A DNA stretch of 64,000 bases from NCBI RefSeq assembly GCF_004027225.2, contig NC_044288.2:1146719-1210718 (forward strand). The letters run 5' to 3'. The notes under the pieces are model-generated. The model had not been told where the DNA came from and ran no database searches. It saw only the letters and a list, made by a program, of their open reading frames with translations. The position numbers were made by a program, and so were the translations under genes. This DNA comes from Strigops habroptila (taxonomy: Eukaryota > Chordata > Aves > Psittaciformes > Psittacidae). Positions 38,065 to 52,800 of the stretch are shown in pieces (position 1 is the stretch's first letter; every line of letters starts with the position of its first letter).

Positions 38065-39945
38065 ATGGCGGCGGCGGCGGTGTCGGAGCTGGGCGGCCTC
38101 GGGACTCCCGATCCCGATGGCGGGGTGAGGCGGCGGCGGGTGAGGGGGGCTCCGGGCTCCTTCCCTGCCACGGGCTGAGCGCGGGTTGTTTCAGGGCTCC
38201 TCGGGCTCGGAGGACGAGGCACAGCCTGGCGCGGCGGCGGCAGCAGTGGCGGCGGCGCAGAAGCGAGAGGAGCGGCTGCGCAAATTCCGCGAGCTCCACA
38301 TGAAGCGGGTACGCGGCGGCAGGCACCGGGCTCCGCCGGGGGGGAGCAGTGCGGGAGGGGCGGCCGCAGCGGCGGGGCTGTGCCGCCGGTTCGCGGCTCC
38401 GGTGTCACCGGTGCCCCGTCCGGCACGCACGGCGATGGGCTCCGGCCCGTCACCAAACGCGGCGGTTGGGTTGGCCTGGCCTGGCCCTGTCCCGGGCCGG
38501 GCTCCTGCAACCCGGGCGTTCCGATCAGGTATCACCATGTGTAATGAACTGCTCTGTGCCTAGAACGAGGCCCGCAAGCTGAACCACCAAGAAGTGGTGG
38601 AAGAAGATAAAAGACTTAAATTGCCACCGAACTGGGAGGCCAAAAAAGCTCGGCTGGAGTGGGAGCTGAAGGTGGAGGAAAAGAAGAGGGTAAGTACACG
38701 AGCACAGCTGCTGCAGCCCTGCTGAGCCATGGGCCATGCACTGGCAGAGCCCCATTCACTGCGGTGCGACAGCCTTGGGAGCTCACACAGGCAATGAAAT
38801 CCACCTCCTCATTAGACTCCGGAGTATCTAAATTACTGTCCTGCCCTGGGTGCTGGCTGGATTCATCTAGGTAGTTGTACCTAAGCTTGACGATTGGCTG
38901 TTGTTACAACTGAAGCGTTGTTCTCTGGTAGGAATGTGCAGCGAGAGGAGAGGACTATGAGCGAGTTAAACTGCTGGAGATCAGCGCTGAGGATGCAGAG
39001 AGATGGGAAAGGAAAAAGAAGAGGAAAAATCCAGATCTGGGATTTTCAGGTAATGGCTTAACTACGTGTTTGTACCAAGCACCTTTGTTAGTGTTTTAGC
39101 TGCAAACTGAACCATCAAATAAAAACCTTCACCTCCGCCCGTTTCCTTGCCCAGATTACGCAGCTGCTCAGCTGCGCCAGTACCAGAGGCTGACCCGGCA
39201 GATCAAACCTGACCTGGAGGAGTACGAGAAGCTGAAGGAGCAGTAGTAAGTTTTGTCATCTGATGCTGTCTGTGGTGTTTTGAAATTATTAGCAACCACC
39301 AAAGACTTAAAAGTAATCCTTTCAGCACGTGCATATTCTCATACACTGCAATATAAGTTAGTCTTTTAACATGATCTTAAAACTCATGATCCCGTAACTG
39401 GCAGCCCCTGTGTGAGGGGTAGGAACTGAGGTTCATTTCTTCAAGTGTGCTATTACCAAGTTTGCAGAAGTGACAAGTTGTGTCACGTGCACTGAGGGTG
39501 CAGCCCACTGAGGGTGGGTTTAGCACCAACACCATGAGCTGTTACAGTAAACTCCTGGAGCAGCGTGTAAACTGCTGTCCATCTCTTCCTGTTTTCCAGT
39601 GGGGAAGCACTTTATCCCACCTCTGACAGTCTTCTCCATGGAACTCATGTGCCAACCAAGGAAGGGGTTGATAGAATGGTCGCAGATCTTGAAAAGCAGT
39701 AAGTAAATACGGAGGTGCCATTGAGAGGCCTCGTGCAGTCACACCCCCAGGTTCACCACGGGTGCCACTTGCCTTTCAGGATTGAGAAGCGCGAGAAGTA
39801 CAGCAGGCGCCGGCCCTACAATGATGACGCCGACATCGACTACATCAACGAGAGAAATGCCAAGTTCAACAAGAAGGCAGAGAGGTTCTATGGGAAGTAC
39901 ACAGCTGAGATCAAACAGAACCTGGAGAGAGGAACGGCTGTCTGA
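38065..39945 (+). CDS. SYF2: SYF2 pre-mRNA splicing factor
   Basis: SYF2 is a component of the spliceosomal NineTeen/intron-binding complex that works with XAB2 (SYF1) and ISY1. Seven coding exons read in phase: 38065-38124, 38195-38308, 38564-38689, 38932-39049, 39155-39245, 39600-39698, 39780-39945, all with GT-AG borders. The sum is 774 nt, 257 residues, near the 243 of human. The N-terminus is Ala-rich and variable (residues 1-40). From about residue 42 the highly charged helical SYF2 domain begins ([16 protein letters not shown], then [16 protein letters not shown]). The conserved C-terminal region includes [19 protein letters not shown] and ends at ERGTAV. The start ATG is the first in the CpG island in a purine-A(-3)-poor but acceptable context, and it agrees with the family N-terminus. 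The gene is convergent with RSRP1, whose 3' end lies about 430 bp beyond the SYF2 poly(A) signals. No defects seen. Confidence 0.97.
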
Positions 39946-40158
39946 GCCCTCAGCAAAGCACCCACCCCTGCTCAAGTTTGGCTTAAGAGAGATTTTGTGG
40001 GCAATTTTAAGTTGTATCAAAAAAATACAGTGTAGACCTTAGTAAGTAATTTGAAAGATCAATGATATATTTAATGTGACAAGTCATTTGCAGACCTTCA
40101 GCTGTACATAGCTTTTACTTGCAGAAGGAACAAGCTTGTGCAATCACATGTTACATGC

Positions 40159-40194
40159 AATAAACTCTGGTAAGATAAACTTGTATTAAATAAA
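40159..40194 (+). terminator. SYF2: SYF2 polyadenylation signals
   Basis: Two AATAAA hexamers at 40159-40164 and 40189-40194, about 215-250 bp after the stop codon. Either could direct 3' end formation shortly downstream. Confidence 0.8.
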
Positions 40195-40636
40195 CTCTGA
40201 GCCGTAGCCCAAGCTCCTGCTGACACGTTCAGCAGGGAGGTGAAAGCACACTTGGGGAACACAGGGGACCTTTCTGTGAAAGCAGCTGCCCTGGGGGAGC
40301 TGTTGTGTTATGAGTGTGGAGCTCCACTGTACAGCACAGGTGCCTGTCACTGAGAGGGTGAGGGACGGGGACATCCTTTGTGCACTTGCCAGCCTTGCCT
40401 GGCAATTTAATAGTTTCTCACTGGAGCAATTAAATTCACTTTATTTTACCAGCAATTTATTTTCACAAAAGCCAAGCCTGTGTGAAGGTCCAGAAATCAC
40501 CTGCTCCTGCAGGCTGTGGTCACAGCAGGGTGAGCAACAGTTCAGCCTGGACATAACACGCCACAGTGTGCAGCCGGCTCAACACCCAACACGGGTCTAA
40601 CACTCGACACGCTGAGAAGCCAGTGCAAAATTGAAG

Positions 40637-40642
40637 TTTATT
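40637..40642 (-). terminator. RSRP1: RSRP1 polyadenylation signal
   Basis: TTTATT on the plus strand gives AATAAA on the minus strand, about 305 bp downstream of the RSRP1 stop codon. It implies a transcript end near 40615-40625. Confidence 0.7.
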
Positions 40643-40947
40643 CACTTGACGAGCTACACAATGTAAATCGACTGCAAAAGAACAGCTACTGAACAGTTTT
40701 TTATAAAAAGTTACCCACCTGTAAGTTCTAGTCCATTAAAGCAATACAAAACACGTACAACTATACACAAGAGTCCCATCTGTGGCTGGCGGATCACTGT
40801 GCTCTAATCTGAAAGAGAAACCTAAGATTCCACAATTAAGATCTCAAAATGAATACTCAGTATTAACAAGTCTTCACCCTGATCAGACCGTTTCAGCCCT
40901 CGCTACCGAAGTGTGCACAATGCTGCAGTCAGACACAGAAAAACAAG

Positions 40948-43900
40948 TCAGCGTGCCCGGAACAGGGCGCTTTTGGGGGAGAAGTTGAGGAATGTTTTCT
41001 TCTCCTCCTTCCTGACAGGAACCCACTGTCCATAGGGACTTCCCTTCCTGTCATCTTCTCTTGCCGGGGAGATTGCTGGTTCTTTAACCACTTGGCTCAC
41101 CGGCTTCTGTAGGACTGGTTTTGCCATTGTGTTCTGGAAAAAAAACAAGTTTCCTTTAAAAATGCTGCCCCAAGAAGGAACACACCAAGGCCTGTCAGCT
41201 TCCACTGGTGGGACAATGCTTTCAGCTCATGGGAGACCTGCTGCCGTCCGAGTATCACCTATGGACACTTGACACAGGACTTGGGGAAGCTGCTTTTTCC
41301 TTTGCTTTACTGAAACATGTAGCTTGAATTAAGTTCTGGTGTAAACTACTTCTGGCATACACTATCAAGCCTATAGCACAGTAGATATGTTTGACGTTTT
41401 TACGTAAACATCTATTTTGAACACACTGCTATAGTGTTTACAGTGCTCTGCTGCTGAAGGACTGATCCAGCTCCAGGAAACTCATTACTAAATCAGTAAG
41501 TTCATTAGCATTACTAAGGTTATTTGGCAACCAATGCTGGGACAAGCCTAAGAGAGTGAGGAAGTACTAGGCTTCCACCTTGGGAAGCCACACTTACATT
41601 AGGACTGAAGGAAATGCTCTTCTGTATGGTTGTTCTCTCTATTCCACTCTTGGTCATGTTTTCTGCGGGTCTTGTGGGTCGCTAGAGAAGAGCACACACA
41701 GCTTAGGTGGGAGGATACATTACTCAATGCAAGTTAAGGCAGTTACTAGAGAGCAGGAACTTTCTGGTGGAATTGCTTCAGGTATTTACATCAAGAGTAG
41801 CTGTAAGCTACTAAATATCCAAACAGATCAATGTCAAACTCTGTTTGAAAGCATTCAGTGCTTTTCCCCCAAAGTCCATGTCCCAATTCTCTCATGTGAT
41901 ATCCATGCCCCCATTACAGATTTTAAAAGGATTCCACCAATTGGAAGCATGGACTGCCCCACAGTGCAGTGGCAGAGCAAGTGGCATTAAGTACTGCATA
42001 TCCATCCTGCAGAGCTTTGGAAACAACAATAAACTTATCTGCCAGTGATGCAGGCGTCTTCTTCTGTACTCTCAACATCTGGAATATATTGCATATATTA
42101 TGAACGGGATGCCTGCACCATTTCTCTAAACCCCTCAGTAAATTCACTGCATTTGAAATAGCAGCATCCACTCAATGGGAACAGTTACTACAGTTCTGCA
42201 TTTACCACTAACCAGGTTACACTGTAATGACGGAGCCAAACTAACATCCAGTTTAAGCTGCTCGAGTTTCTCCCTCCCTTAAATTCACAGCAGCTACAGC
42301 CCACAAGTCCCTTAATTACCAACAGATTTTCTTCATCATGTCTGGAACCATAGTCATGATTTCTATAAGACAGAAATAAAGTATGTAAAATGCATTGTGT
42401 GCTTTGGTATGTAATTTCTGGGAAACAGTTTGTTGCACATGAAAAGCTTTTAACAGTTCAAAAGGGTAGAAAGATTTAACTTTAAAAAAGAAACCCCACA
42501 CTATTCACTCAGTTTGGTAAGGAGACTCTTGTTCTAGGTCAGAAAAACATAAACTAGTCTAATTAATATCCTATTAGAAGAACAACTCAAAGGAACAAAC
42601 TACATTCACCTCTCCTTCCCAACCTGCCACTGCTGGAAGCCTGCAGGTACTCAGTGGATCAACCACCTCACAAGAGTCCACAATACTTTCAGCTCAGAGC
42701 AATGTGGTTTCTAGAGCAGTTTTTACCACTCTGGGAAATCTGAAGTTTTTGGTCAACAGTTTGAATTCATAATCACAAACTCCAGAGTTAAAACCGATGA
42801 GACATCCATGCAGAGCCAAGTTAAGAAGGGTTTACCTTTTCCTTGAGAATACTCCAGTTCATACTTACCTCAGCTGACTCCCCAGGATCTTCCTGCTTTT
42901 GTTTTGCACTTCTTCTCTCTTTGGGAGGAGAAAAGATCTTCAAGCTTGCTGGCAAGATGATGTTATCTGTTCCCAGAGCTTTTGCAGCATTTGCTTTTGC
43001 AATTTCCAGGAGTTCCCTCTTGTCTACAAAAAAAAGAGGAGTGTCTTCTCTTATGTTTAAATTAACATATAACTATTCACACAAGCCTAAAACCTGCAGG
43101 TTTACTATCACTGCACCTCTGTAAGCATTAACTGTGATGAATTTTCATCAGAACTCGAGATTTAGCTTCAGTTGAAGTGCTAAGAATATGCTCTGAACTA
43201 CTTTTTCAAAAATACGTATTTATAACCACCCCTTGTCATTCTCAATTCTGCTCTGTAAAGCAACTAAACAGATGGAAATTTGCCTGGTTAAAATAAGCTG
43301 TATGTTTTGAGGTTCTCACACACAAAGGCTCAAAAAAGAAGTACCTTTTGCACTCAAGTGGAGAGGTGACCTACTCCAAGATCTTGTTCGTGACCTGCTC
43401 CTCCAGCTCCTGTAAACCTCAGGATATATTGTTCTCCCAAATCCATAATATCTTCGGCATCTAGAACGTGATCTGCTTCTTGAGTACGACCTTCTGTAAT
43501 AGGATCTTCCACGGGACCAGGACCTGCTGCGGGATCGGTACCTCAGTGGGGTGCGGCAGTACCTGCGGTAGTATCTGACGTGGTACCTGCCTCGGTACCG
43601 CGTGTAGCCACGGGATCTCGACCGGCTTCTGGAGTATGAGCGAGAGGATCTTCTGTACCTTCGGGAACTGGCTCTTCTAGCCCGTGACCTCGATCTGGAC
43701 CGGCTCCAACTCCTGGAGGAAGCTGAAGAGGAAGTACTTGAACTGGACTGTGAACTGCAAGAGGATCTGCTGGATGACCTTGTGGATGACCTATCACAAC
43801 TCCTCTTGGATCTCAGAGATGACTCTCTCTTCTTCGGTGAGCTGAGGGTTAAGTCATCCATGAAGCCTGTCATATCCTCAGTTTTCCTCACCACCATTTC

Positions 43901-43996
43901 CTGCACACAGGTGCTTTCAGAAGCTGGTTCTGGTTTTACTGTTGTTGTGGAATACCCAGTCTCTGTTCCTGTTGACAGTGGGGAGGGGGAGCTCAT
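40948..43996 (-). CDS. RSRP1: RSRP1, arginine/serine-rich protein 1 (C1orf63)
   Basis: RSRP1 is a nuclear RS-domain protein presumed to act in or around splicing; its exact role is poorly known. Four coding exons on the minus strand: 43996-43345, 43023-42869, 41681-41598, 41133-40948, all GT-AG and in phase, giving 358 residues from the first ATG. An Arg/Ser/Tyr-rich tract (RS, RSRSR and RRYYGFGR words) fills about residues 60-205, including [16 protein letters not shown], which matches the family. Then follow [31 protein letters not shown] and the C-terminal [10 protein letters not shown], all recognisable in human RSRP1. The start is uncertain: 43996 has an in-frame TAA two codons upstream, but the human-like N-terminus (about 290 residues total) corresponds better to a start at the Met codon at 43873, giving 317 residues. 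The gene shares a divergent promoter with TMEM50A. Confidence 0.95.
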
Positions 43997-45098
43997 AATT
44001 TATATGCATCAAGGCATTTATACAACAACAACAAAAACAACAAACATTATGGCACACAGGCAGAAAGTTCAAGGCTAATTAAACACACTAACAGTTGTCA
44101 TCCAGTTTATCAGCATGTTTTGCCCATGACAATTTGAAGTCTCATCATTTCCTTTCCTGTAGTCATTCACGTGAAATAATAATTAAAAAAAACCAAAACA
44201 CTTCAGTTTAAACCATAGTAGTTCTGTGTGGAATTTTGAGGTTTGTTCATGTGGGTTTTAACACCCTTCATTTGCTAGGTTAGCACAAGCCTTTTGTGAA
44301 AAGAATACGAGTTAATACCTTTTTTCCCCTCTCCCAACAGAATTTTCAAGGCATTGTATGTTCAATCTATTCTAAATACAGCCTGTTGCATCTACAATGA
44401 AAAAATAACCATTTGCCTTCCAGGTCAGTACAAACGGAATAGTTTTATTGTGCAGTTCTACCACCTGCAAGGTACAAAGCAGCCACATCAACACCGTGAC
44501 TGTACATTACAAAACTATCGGCACAAAGCTCCGCACACCCCAGCAGCAAGCTGCTATTAAAAACATTCTACTTAACTAGTGAGAAATACAGCTGATGGCG
44601 CACTGGATGCGACTTGTGAAAGACGGAACACCTGTTGAAGTTATGTATTAATAATTAAAATGGCTGTCCCTCTAGCGGCAGCCATTTCATAGCTACAGAG
44701 GTTGCTGTGCTCCAGGCTGAGCTGTCTTACACCAGGACTACATCCCTGAGTCACGTCACCATTCACAGCTTAAGGCGGCTTGCTGTATCTCAACGTTTCC
44801 ACTCGGTGCTCGCTGCAAACCAAAGCTACCGAACAAACCTTGAAGCCTTACTGAAATCTGCACTCTAGGCTGTGCACAAACCGGGAGGAAGCATTCCCCC
44901 TCGCCACTACCGAAGCTAAAACTTCATTACTTCACCTCTAAGCCAGGGCCAAGGTCACAAGCGCTACACAGAGCGCAGCTGAAAGGAAAGGACCGATGAA
45001 TCCTGCTCTCGGACACCGCACACACACCAGCGCTCACCACAGCGCACACACCGGGCACCCCTCACGGCCGAGCTACCCGGCTGCTCGCGGGCACTTAC
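43997..45098 (-). other. RSRP1: RSRP1 first intron / 5' region, non-coding
   Basis: Sequence between the RS-domain exon and the non-coding first exon. It has no clear coding exon. The acceptor used in front of the RS-domain exon is not obvious, since no strong polypyrimidine-AG lies within 15 bp of 43996; a candidate is the AG near 44075. A perfect inverted pair AAATGGCTG/CAGCCATTT sits at 44658-44666 and 44679-44687; these contain YY1-like ATGGC/GCCAT cores. Confidence 0.6.
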
Positions 45099-45300
45099 CG
45101 CTGGGAGCCGCCGGGCACTGCTGGTCCTGGTTCCCGTGAGGCTCCAGAGCGCTTCTGCGAGGAAGAGAAACCAAATAACGCGTGTGGACCCCGACAGCGG
45201 CGCCCTGCGACCCGCCGAGCGGCAAACACCCCCCTCACCGCCCGTCCCGAACGAGCACGGTGCCGCCGCCTCACCCCCTCCATCCAGCTGGGCTCCCACC
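45099..45300 (-). other. RSRP1: RSRP1 5' non-coding exon 1 (5' end approximate)
   Basis: On the minus strand a consensus splice donor (GTAAGT) follows position 45099, at the edge of the CpG island and upstream of all coding exons. It therefore most likely ends a non-coding first exon of RSRP1. The transcription start is not determined; 45300 is only a guess within the divergent promoter. Confidence 0.6.
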
Positions 45301-45581
45301 GCACGGGTCCTGCTCGAGCGGCGACGCCTGAGGAGACAGCCCCGCTCCGCGAGTCACCCCCATGGCGGCACGGAGGAGACGCGACACAACCGCCCGCTCG
45401 CAGCCCCTGAGGCGGTTCCAGAACGTTCTAGCGCCGCGCTTACGTAACGACAACGGACCGGCCCCACCGCGCCTGAGCGGCGCCGCACCGCCCCGGGACG
45501 CTGCCCGCGCGCCCCGCGCAGGCGCAGTGCTGGCTGGCGGCGGAGGGGGCGAGCGCCGCCCACGGCCGAGCCCGCGCCTAG
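45300..45581. promoter_or_regulatory. Bidirectional CpG promoter of RSRP1 and TMEM50A
   Basis: CpG-dense sequence between the two divergent genes. Visible sites: a perfect three-pentamer heat-shock element (TTC-CA-GAA-CG-TTC) at 45416-45428; a palindromic TTACGTAA at 45440-45447, the PAR-bZIP/NFIL3 (D-box) consensus; and an NRF1-like CGCGCAGGCGCA at 45515-45526. No TATA box is visible. The TMEM50A non-coding first exon ends at 45581, before a GTGAGA donor. Human RSRP1 and TMEM50A also start close together head to head, as far as I recall, so the arrangement appears conserved. Confidence 0.8.
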
Positions 45582-45789
45582 GTGAGAGCGGCCGGGGCCG
45601 GGACCTACCTCCTCCCCACCCGTGGCCGGGCCCCCCCGCCCCGAGGCCGCGCACCGGAACCGCGACCGCCTCCGCAGCGGTTCCCCGGGGGGGTGCCGGT
45701 GCTCAGGCGCTGCCAGCGGCCCCCGCGGAAGGGGCCCTGGTTGCGGGCTCTCCGCGGTTCGGACCCGTCCCGCGCAGCCCCGGAGCTGA

Positions 45790-48077
<2,288 letters not shown>

Positions 48078-48895
48078 ACACGCCTGTGGAAGTGCATTGG
48101 CCACGCTGGGTTTTTAACTGCACACTCCCAACGTTTTGTAAAACCATTTTGTAAAGGGCGACTTTCAATTGTGTCTGAAGATGAACCAGGGAAAACTCAA
48201 ATCATAGCACTAAAAATTCCGGTTCTGTGCTGTTTCATTTTTTACTCTTGTATGCTGATTGCAACGTGTAATGGTTTTGACACATGTAGAATTGCTGCAC
48301 GTCACAATGGAAGTCACTTTTGTGATACCATGTTTGCTACAAGTAAATAGTGTAGTGGAAAATGGATGTATTTAACCAGCTGTTTCTACGACGTTAGTTA
48401 CAATCCAAGACTTACTAAAAATGCTTTAAAACAACTTTTTAACATCTATTTATTAAATATTTCCTATATCTGGACAATATAACCATTTCTTCCATTTCAG
48501 AACTTACTGGTGTGTGGCTTTTCTTGCATAATATAGAACTATGCTGCTTTGTAGTTCCTCTCCACACACACACAATTTAATTTGTCCTATGGCAGTAATG
48601 AGGAAGTCTCTGGTGAGTAACAACTCACTGTTGCTATGGATTACGCTGTAGAGGCACAAGTACAAGTTGTGTAGTGGCTCTAGGTGGAAGCAGCTCATCC
48701 ACAGACCTTAATGTCAGCTGTTTTGTAACCACTGTGAAAAAAGGAAGAGTTCTCTCTTTGGCAGAGAATATTCCTCAGGACAGTCACTGCCAGAGAGGAT
48801 GTTGATCCTGTGTCTGCCCCTTCCTATGCATTCACCTGGGTTGCTGCTCAAGAAATCAATGATAAAAGAGATGTGGGGAAAAGAGGGCGAATAAA
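48078..48895 (+). other. TMEM50A: TMEM50A 3' UTR with poly(A) signals
   Basis: AT-rich non-coding sequence after the stop codon. A variant ATTAAA lies near 48452-48457 and a canonical AATAAA at 48890-48895, so short and long 3' UTR forms are possible. The far signal is about 150 bp from the convergent Rh gene's signal. Confidence 0.6.
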
Positions 48896-49041
48896 ATACT
48901 ATTCCTTAGCAGCGCTCCTGCTAGAAGACAGCTGTTGGTTTGGCTGCTGGAAAGTGAAGAACACTAGTTGAGCCTGGCCCACTATGGCACAGGTAGTAGC
49001 ATGTTAACTGTGACAAACAAACCATCGAATTGTCATTTTCT

Positions 49042-49047
49042 TTTATT
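49042..49047 (-). terminator. Rh gene polyadenylation signal
   Basis: TTTATT on the plus strand is AATAAA on the minus strand, about 855 bp downstream of the Rh stop codon. No nearer canonical signal was noticed in the intervening sequence, so 49048-49899 is read as 3' UTR; I see no other gene in it. Confidence 0.55.
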
Positions 49048-49899
49048 AGATAAGCATTTTTGAAGAAGTTTTTCTGTGTCAGCTATTTTGAAACAAAGAA
49101 GAAACACCGAGGATCACAATTCATTTAAAAACAAGGGTTCACTTGCCCCATCAGGCTTGAGCTCAGCACTGGGTAAAACAGCCCAACATACACCACCTCG
49201 GGATTGGTACCACCCAGGCGCAAGCACTGTCCCATGGCCTCCCCTGCTGCCTGCACTCAGGGCAGCCAGAGCCCTTCGGGCACTGTCACCACACAGACAG
49301 GCTGCGCTGAGTCTTGCTGCCAATGTGAGTAAATGCCACTGCTGACAAGGGCACCAGCCACAAGCAGAGCAATTTCACTCCTTGTCATCTGAGCTTCCAA
49401 ATAGATAGCTTGAGCCAAGTAATCATAGATTTTCCTTTAAGCTGTCAGATAACTCAAAGAGTTCAGTCTGGCAGGATGCAGAGTTCTGGCCCCGATCCAG
49501 CTCGCTCATCAAATCCCTGCTTTAACAAGGCCTTCAGCAGAATTAATTTAGCTTAAAAACAAGTACTTGAATGCTTTGCTAGAGAAGAATGAGTCTGTAT
49601 GCTTTGAAAAATTGTACTTTAAAATACTTGCTTTGGCTTTGGGAGCTAAAAATAGTTTAAGGTTTCCAAGCATTTTGATTGATAAGCCATTATAGCAATG
49701 AAAGCAGCCACCTTTTCTGTACATACCCTACCAAAAAATACTGAAGTTCAACAAAGCAGAAAAGTGAAATGCATCTGTAAATTCACACTCTGTATCTTTC
49801 AAGAATAACTAGTATAATTAGTTTATCACTCATTTTTTGGGTGCACATTGGGATGGCTTTTTTGAGCTTTGGTCAAATTGCTCATCTGGGTTCCTCCAT

Positions 49900-52800
49900 T
49901 CAAAATCCAACAGCCAAATGGGGAAACTGTGAAAACAAACATTCTTGTATCAGAACATTCTATGCATCAAATCATCATACAGAACAGGCAGTGGAAAACC
50001 TTATTAGCAGGTTATTTCCATCCATGTCTTTTTTCTGTAATTCAGATTACAACATCACCTTCAGCACCTTAAGGTGCCCAAGGCCTGTGTTGGAGCATCA
50101 GGCTGAGCACCACCCTGCACCCAGGAAGGCCGAGGGGCTCGGTTTCATAAAAGCACCTTTTGTTCCATTTTCTGGCTTCTAGAAATCCCTCTCAGAGGCT
50201 GCTCAGGCCTCAGGGACTGTGTCTGCAGCACAGGGGCCAGTGCTGTGAGTCCCACAGGATGCCTGAGCTCCGTGTTGCAACAAATGGGCTCGTTTTCAGC
50301 CCTGTGCCTGCCAGTGGCTCTGGCAATCCCGCCTCAAGACCAGGCTCTGAATCAGCTATGGGAACAGTCCATCCATTTCAAATAGGCATCCAAAATGTAC
50401 TGTGAAATGGAATTATCCTTTCTTTTAAATTTTAATTTCATTAGGATACCCAGAGCTCTTCACCAAGGTGCTCTATGTTCTCCCACACAGTTAATGTGAC
50501 ATTGAAACTTACCTCCCAATAAAACTGGTCTTCAAAGTACTTGGATACAGGGATGGTCTTAAACACTGTGAGGTTTAAGATTAAACCTATTTGCAAAAAA
50601 CACATGTATCTAGTATAAATATATACATCATGGAAAGGGGACGACTGTGTGTAACTGGAGGTTTCTTAGTAACCCACATGCAAATGTAACGTAGATCAAA
50701 TACAAACAACTAAATGCTTCAGCCGAGCCCCTTGACTCAAGCTGACCTTAAATACAAAGAAGCTTGCCAGGAGCAAGGCTTGTGTTATTAAAAATTAATT
50801 ACTCGAGGTAAAACCCCATTAAACAGCTTGCCAGACTCTAAAAATACATCCAGAATTATTCTTGCATGAAGAATGCCTGTGTATTTAAAGCAGCGGGGCT
50901 CACAGCACTGCTAGCTTGGGATTTCAGGTGGAAACATCTGGACTTCTAAACTATTGGTCAAACACTGTATTTTAAATTATTTTAGCTGAATGTTTTTTAA
51001 AAATCTGCTTGATGAGCTCGACATCTTCATTACACTTATGGTACCACGAAGGTTTGAGATCAATTAAAGCACACACAAAAAATCATTGTGGAGTGTATTT
51101 CAAAGCCGTTTCCATCTGCCATTTCTCTTTTATTCAAGATGATAGAATCAACAGCTACAGAAAAACAGCAGCTGCCAGGATGTCACACGGGGAACACATG
51201 AGCCCTGGTGACCCCAAACCACTTGTGACCACAGCCCAGTGCTTGGCTGGTGCCCGTCAGCTACAGATGCTGATGAACCTGGCAGATTTCTACCAACTGG
51301 CCTAAAAAGTGGCAAGCTCTAGATAGCATTTCTGTGTCACAGATACCCAAACGTAAAAATAGTTCCATCCTCACACATCTCCTGTCTGAAATTTGAAGGC
51401 AGCTGTTAAGCATCTGTTAAAATAAGCTTTGCCAATGAAGGAATGGTGCTAGTAGGTTATTTGTGCTGAATACATCTCAAATACAGGGCTTTGAAGAGTC
51501 CCTGGCTCTTCTCCAAATAATTTACACACAGAAACACCCTCCAGAGCCTCAGTTCAGCCTCTCTCTGCAGTGTTGCACTGACATGACAGCAGGTACCATA
51601 AGCTGACATACCCCTTACCCCAAGGACATAAGGAAGCTACCAAAACACCTTTTTCAATACTGACCTGCAATAAAACCTGTTATCAAAGCGATGCTGATGG
51701 TCAGGCAGAAGGCACCAACTTGAATCATGACCAAATAACCCAGACTGAAAAGCAAAACAAGTGTTTCACCTTTTGAAGTTGCTGGATTTAGCATTAAGAC
51801 TGTGAATTAATCTGTATCTCCACACCATTTTACATCAAAACCTCCCATAAAAATCCTGTTATTCCAGAATCTCTCTGCAGCTGCAGTTAGGTGTTTTAAG
51901 AAACCCTATGAGAAGCCTAACAGATTTCAGGGGACATATTTTGCCCTTAGAAACCATTGTTGTGGTAGTAAAACGTCATAAAATCTGTTTTTTCAAGAAC
52001 ATGTAAGGCCCTTATGCTGCACTGTGGTTCCTTTCTGCATGAACTGAGAAAATCAGGGAACTTCTTGTAGGACACAACATGGGGCTGATTTGCACAAATG
52101 AAATTCCAGTGCCAGATCAAAAGAGCCTACAGAGCATATTCTGAACTGAGCCCTTCAGCTTTTGCAGCAGATCCCCCGGGGTGTATTTTCCAGCTCAGTG
52201 TCCAGACTGGCTTTAGTCCAAACTGGCATTCTTGCCCCTGACTCAGGGTTCAAGCCTTATCCAAAGAGAAGTGCTGATTTCTGCCCCCCATGTTAGCATA
52301 CAAAGCTCCCCAAAACATGTTGTAAAAGCCAAATTGAGTCTTGGAAGGACACACATCCCCAGCCTTCACCTCCTGTGTCTGCTGTATTGAACATGAAATA
52401 AAAAGGGAGACACAAAACAGGACCAAAAGCTAATAAGAAAGTTTTGATCCTAAGTCTGCTCAACACTCACAGTCTTTTTTACTGACTTTTTTGGACTTCA
52501 GAGATTATCTTAAGTTATCTGATATAAAACAATCTATCTGTGATGGCTTTCTGTATGTATGAGAACTCTTCTCAGGGCACACTACAATAACGATTAGCTA
52601 CATTTATTACTTAATAGCAAGAATTTATGTACCTTGGTAAATTAGTCCAGTTTTCTATTATTAAGAGAACAACCTGGGCAAGAGCTCCAAGCACAGCAGG
52701 CATGCCAAAAGTGAAATGAACTCCAGAGGTATCATGAAGCTTGAGAGGAGGATTCAAGCATCTCTGGGAAGAAGAAAAGGTTTAACTGATACACAGAAAC

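Noticed and set aside
49114-49323. Possible alternative last exon of the Rh gene on the minus strand
   Set aside because: The phase-0 acceptor followed by FPHLAVGF and a stop at 49926-49900 matches the human last exon exactly, so this frame is just 3' UTR.
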